From positions 434,001-498,000 of the forward strand of contig JAQGDQ010000139.1 in the NCBI GenBank assembly GCA_030141605.1: DNA of 64,000 nt, in the 5' to 3' direction. Position numbers and translations under genes: made by a program. Below the pieces are notes generated by a model. The model worked only from the letters and a program-made list of their open reading frames with translations, was not told the DNA's origin and did no database searches. Of the stretch, positions 55,401 through 61,400 are shown in pieces. Origin of the DNA: Tubiluchus corallicola (Eukaryota > Priapulida > Priapulimorpha > Priapulimorphida > Tubiluchidae). Every line of letters begins with the position of its first letter. Position 1 is the first letter of the stretch.

Positions 55401-58400
55401 GTAAACCATTGCATGAGGATATACGGCATTACACCATAGAGGGTCTAAATCCTGGTACAACTTATGAAGTATGTATTGTAGAGGTTATGATAGATGGTAA
55501 TGAAGGCAGCCCACGCTTAGAAAAATGTGGTGAGGCCATTACGGAAACAAAAATAATTGTGGCCCTTGCATCACTGACAGGTGTTTTTGGGTTTCTTGCC
55601 ATAGTCTTAGCAATTGCAATATGTTGCATTTTAAAGTTTAATAAAGAAAAAATTCATAGAGAGCGTGCAAAAGCCAAGATTGAAGTTAGTCGACCGATGC
55701 AAAGCAGTGGCTACCTCAGTGGTGGATCAGACTGGCACAGCACAAGGACACAATCAGACTTCATTCCAGAAGGAGCAGAATCGCAGCATGTGAGCAACGT
55801 TAGCGGTTACAGTCAGAACAGCCAGTTATCTACAAAATCAAACAAAAGCTACCCGAAAGGACCTCTTCCACAGGTGCCTGATAGAAACGACAGCTTCTTT
55901 AATACAAGTGGTGGCACTCCGACACGAAGCAGACGTCGCAATGATTACGATCACAAACCACCTCTGCCGACATCACTGCCTCCCGATGACATACCATCTC
56001 ATCCAAGAGGTTCGGGCCCACCAAGCTATTATGACAGCCGTCAGCCAGCTCCGCTGCCAAAAGAAGTAATTTTGAATCCCAGGCATTTAACAAATACAAA
56101 TGAATCAGAAAAATATATGCCCATGGATCCAATAGCGTCACTTCCGCAGGCACCCGTTCCAGCAAGCAGGAACATCGCTCCTTATAAATCTACTGAACAA
56201 GGTGTATTTGACGATGAGTATTTACGGCCGAGTGATGCAAAAGAGGAACACGTGTACCATTATATACCTTATGAATCGATATCTGGGGATGTGAGTAATA
56301 CGGCCCTTTAATATGTACAAGACAGTAAACTTCAAGTATTAAACCATGGCCTAGTGCCGCAGTGCACAGTCTTCGAATGGAAATGGTGAACAAGCAAAGA
56401 AGAATATTTTAATATGCCATGGTAACAGTGTGTATGTGTGTGTGTGTGTGGGGGGGGGTAGGACGTGAGGTTCTGCAATACACATACAGAAGTACTGAAG
56501 GAGAGAATAATTTAATGATGCACAAATTACAATAAAATGAGCAATAATATAGTGCACAGAATTTACAGATAATTTGCTTCTTAAGCTAGAAAAAGGCAAA
56601 ACTCTTGTTAAGCAAAAATTAAAAGTTCTCTATTATTGAACAAGAGAGTGAGTTGACAATTTAGATACCTGGTTTGTGACTTGCTGGGCCTGCATTATAG
56701 GAACTGAAATTCAAAATTTTTGTGATTTATTTAATTATTTTTAATAATTTTCACATTTCCAGTTAACCAATAATGTCAGTGAAAGGTCAGACTCTAGTGC
56801 TAACTCTAGCTGTGTTCGATTAACACAAACAGTACAACAGTACATTTGTACTACAAGCTCTGAAATTGTACTAGGCTCTCAAGACTGGGTTCATTAACAT
56901 TGAGTCTTTGTGAACTTAGAGACAGTGGGATAACAGCAATAAAAAATCTACCTCTTAAAAGTACTGTGAACCAGAAAAAAGTGCATGCTAATTTTTTTGT
57001 GAATTAAGTTTCAAGCTTTGTATAGAAAGTGATATTGTCGCAGTGCAGCATTCCAAGCAAACTATACAGGTTAAAGATTAACAAAAATTTATGCATCTAG
57101 TACACTGTGAAGTTGCTTGTTTAACATAACTGATTATGTTGAACAATTAATTATTTCATAGCTATTAAACTAACAGCGTGCATCAAAACAATAATGTCTC
57201 CAGGCCAAATGAAGCACAAACTGCTATCAGCTTTTGTATTTATAAATACTGACTCTAATGTTTAATCACCAAACTACTGCTTAATAAGCAAGTGTTGAGT
57301 AATATGAAGTGACAAAACCAGGCGGTGTAACACATGCTTTGGCAAAACTTACATCTAATATTATTCAGCGTTTTACAGTTTTTAAACTAATATACACTAC
57401 AAAACAATATGCTGCTACAGGGAGTCAGTGAGCAACTAATGTAATTTATACAACCGGAAATTAATAAACAAGGATTCCTTACAGAATTTGCAAAGATTTT
57501 TAGCGTGCACTAATTTTATGGTTTACAATACCAGTAAATGCAATAATCAAATCAAATGCTTAAAATTATTACTCGATGTGGCAATTCAAAACTTATTACA
57601 AAGTGGTCAGCTTATAATTTTTTTGAACATAGGATCAAACAAAAAATAATAAAATCAAACTTTTTAGAGGTTAAAATACAGCTTAGACTTTTAAGAACCT
57701 TGCCAACCCGATGTCAACAACATAAACATTACTTTTGTTGAAAACAAAGCCAAATTTATTGTAGACTACATAACCTAGTTAACACACAGAAGTGTGTCTG
57801 CTCATTATATTGTTACACAAACATGCCTTTGATGTAAAATAATGAAATTTGCTAACTTTGAATAGTGAAACTGCTGCTGGTTGTGATTGTGTAAACTTTT
57901 GATCATTTTTATATTCAGTTTAAAATCCCTATCTAATGAAAATATTGATCTTTATAAAATGTTATGTAAAGCTATTGTTATTTTGAACATTTTGTTTTCA
58001 TTCTTTTACTGTGAAATGTGAACAATTGAGCTTTTAAACTTTCACATTATGTAACAAAAACTTATTTAAATATTGAATCGCAAACAAATCTCTGTTTTTC
58101 TTCTTTTCAAAAAGACAGTTATTTTGTAGTCTTGTTTAAAAAAAATCAACCATTGGTAAGTAGCAAGTAGGCTCGTACATAACCAAGCACCTCTTATGGA
58201 TTTTCAGTTTCTAAATATGCATATAGTGACAATTATTTTCGTTGACAAAAATAAAAATGTGGTGAACAAAACCGACACGAAAACAAAGACTACAGCAGCA
58301 GCAGGAGCGGCTGCAACAACAGCAACAGTAACAGCAACAACTGCTATAATAATGTTTCTATTATGTACATTAATATTAAAAGATGACGAACATGACAACA

Positions 58401-61400
58401 CAATGAAGTACCGCACTCTATAAATGAGGTAAAACAGCTAAGAAACACTTGTCACCCTCATAAAATTACGATTTATAGCATCAATGGATATTTAATGGAA
58501 CAGGCAAATGACAAAAACAGGCAAACTGGAGCGCCAAATTCTGATTTTCCTGAAAAGCACAAGACACCAGCGCTTTTTTTTGTCACATAGGCTAAAATAA
58601 GATATAAAAAACTTTAGATTTCAAAAGAAATTGTGTAAAGATAATCCTACCTTTTCTCTTGCGAGCAACAACTTATCCAGGATAGAAACAGGAAATTTTG
58701 CAAAGTTCTTTGCCTCTTCAAAGACAAATGAAAGTGCTTCATTTTGCCTGTCTGTATTCAGTAGCTGAAAAAAAAGTGAATAATAAGCAAGAGTATAAAA
58801 ACCAAATTTAATTGAAAGAGATAAAGAATAACAAGTACAAAAATGTGCATGTGTTATTCATTTTGGACTATGCAGTGACTTGGTTGTACTACAGTTACTC
58901 GGAAAGCAAAAGGTTCTGGGTTCCAATCCCAGTGGGACAAAATATTTGAGACTTTGTAACTTAGTATTGCTTTCACATAGTCATAAAATTGTGCTATTTG
59001 TAAGCAGCTTAAGTGATAGTAAATTTTTATCATGTGCAAACAGTAACATCGTGTGCGTGACATGATGCGATAAGTGACATCTGTATAATATTTCATGTGC
59101 AAAATAACACTGTTCAGAAAGTTAAGTAACACTATTTAAATAAAAAGCAAGTATCTGACTTATAATGTTTCTCTGCAAATTCTACCAACCTCTGCATGTG
59201 CACTTAAATTATGTTAACATAGCACTATTTCTGTAGCTCGTGAAAAAGTTTTTGGAGCAACAAATTATGAGTCATTTTATAAACATATTTTCAGAACGCA
59301 AACAAACAATTTTGGAAGGGTTTCATTAGGACCACAGCTTTCTACGAAAATTTTTTATATCTGATATAACTCGGGGAAAGTCAATAATTAGCAAACCAAA
59401 CTCGGGATATCTGTCACATTATCCTGGTAACATTTAACACAAGGTATCAGGTTCTCAAGCCCAACTGAATATCGATCACTTATGTTATGCATCATGTCAA
59501 TGACGTCTATTCGACACTCACTCCATGTTTTGGCACTCATAAACCATGGTTGTTTACCTGGTAGAGGGACGACACATCCAAACATGATAACATGATTGGG
59601 ACAGCTCAGCTAATTCAGTGACTCATCCTAGAGGGATAACCTTGATAATGGGTCAGGCTCCGGACATACTAGAAACATCCGCCTTGAAGAAGTAGTAATA
59701 CCAATTCTTCAAGTAGTATTCTTGTAATACCAATACAGAAGAGACCTAAAAGGATCAACTGCCTTTCTTTGTAATCGCTAAAATGCAGCCATTATAAACA
59801 AATTGAAAAAAAATAAAATGTAAAAAACACAAACTTTTGCTAAGTCCATCACTCGCTTCATGTTGTCTAGAATTGTTCCCTCCTTGAGCTGAACCTGCTG
59901 ATGTGATTCATCACCATAGACGATTAATTTACTCTTCTCACAAGCTTGCTTACACATCAGACCCAGCAATATGCCCATTTCTGCTACCTAAAGTAAAATA
60001 GCTATTATCCAACTAATATGGTAAGTATTTCAAGTGCATAAGAAGGCAGTAATCTACCACTATGAGAAAAGTTGTAAAGCTAATGTAATACTTGCATTGT
60101 ATCTTTATTCTTAAAATTTTGGGAACCTATTGTCAAGTCAACGACCAAGATCTTACATAGTTTTCTTTAAAAAAAGAGTTATTGTACAGAAAAAACAGTG
60201 CAGTAGAAATATGCTGATATGCATATATTTGAACGATAACAAAGTTCAAAATGGAAAAATTTGATTTATGGAAATATAATATTATTTTTAAGTCATTATA
60301 ATGTCTTTAGTGTGAAATATAATATTATTTTTAAGTCATTATAATGTCTTTAGTGCGTAATGTAGGTTTATTTCGGGCAAAACAAGAAGTGTTATTTAAA
60401 GGATAAGTAGACCAAATCTTAAACTGTATGTGAAAGTAATCTACTCTTTAAAATATTGAAAGGGAACATACTATTTTTTCAAGAATGACTTACATGAAAG
60501 AATTATGCAATTTCGCATTTGCGTCACTAGTCCTGCACTGTTACATGCATTTCACCATTCGCTAGTTAGACGGGCACTACTGCCTGCATTTCGGAAATGC
60601 GTTGCACAAAAAACAGGTACTGTACCGCTCAGTTCAGATGTGTTTCTTTGCGACATACTGCACACGTTCGACAGCTCATGCGTGAGCACAGCAGTAAATT
60701 TGAAATTTTAACTTTTATCTTAAAACTTACCAAGTTTTAGTATAATACACCGAATCTCTTACAGTAGCACTGTACTTTAATCTTTGCTTTCACAAACAGA
60801 TACAACATGCCCGTGGAATGTTTGTGCTGTTGAAAATTATGTTCTTTTGTGATATCATCAATAGTTAGGCTCACCTGCCTAATTAAGATTTTAATCTATG
60901 ATTTAATTATCAGAAACGCTTTCGCAGTATTATTGGTGTTAAAATGCATACTTTTTACCGTACTTGAAAATAGGGTATGATATGAAAAATCATCCTGTCG
61001 TCCTTTAAAGATGCACACTTCCAGCTATTATTGCAGCATACTTTTTTACTAATTACTAATCTTAATTATGTTCATAATTACTAATCTTACTAACCCTAAT
61101 CTACATTACACCAAATCCACTGATACATAAATTTTCCAACTTCGCATTGTCCAATTTTGCAGGTTTTGAGTATAATTACCTTAGGTTTACAAATAACTTA
61201 AATTATGTTCTATAGCTAAAATCAGTTACATTTATTAAAGGAATCCCTATTGACAATTGTGCACTTAACTACTCACTAATAGCTACATGTTTAACAAGGT
61301 GGCTGACTCTGATAACTTCCAGTTTTTTGTCATCCTTTTGCCAATCAACACTGTATTAATTTTTATATATTTATTAATATACATGCAATTTTGCTTTTTT

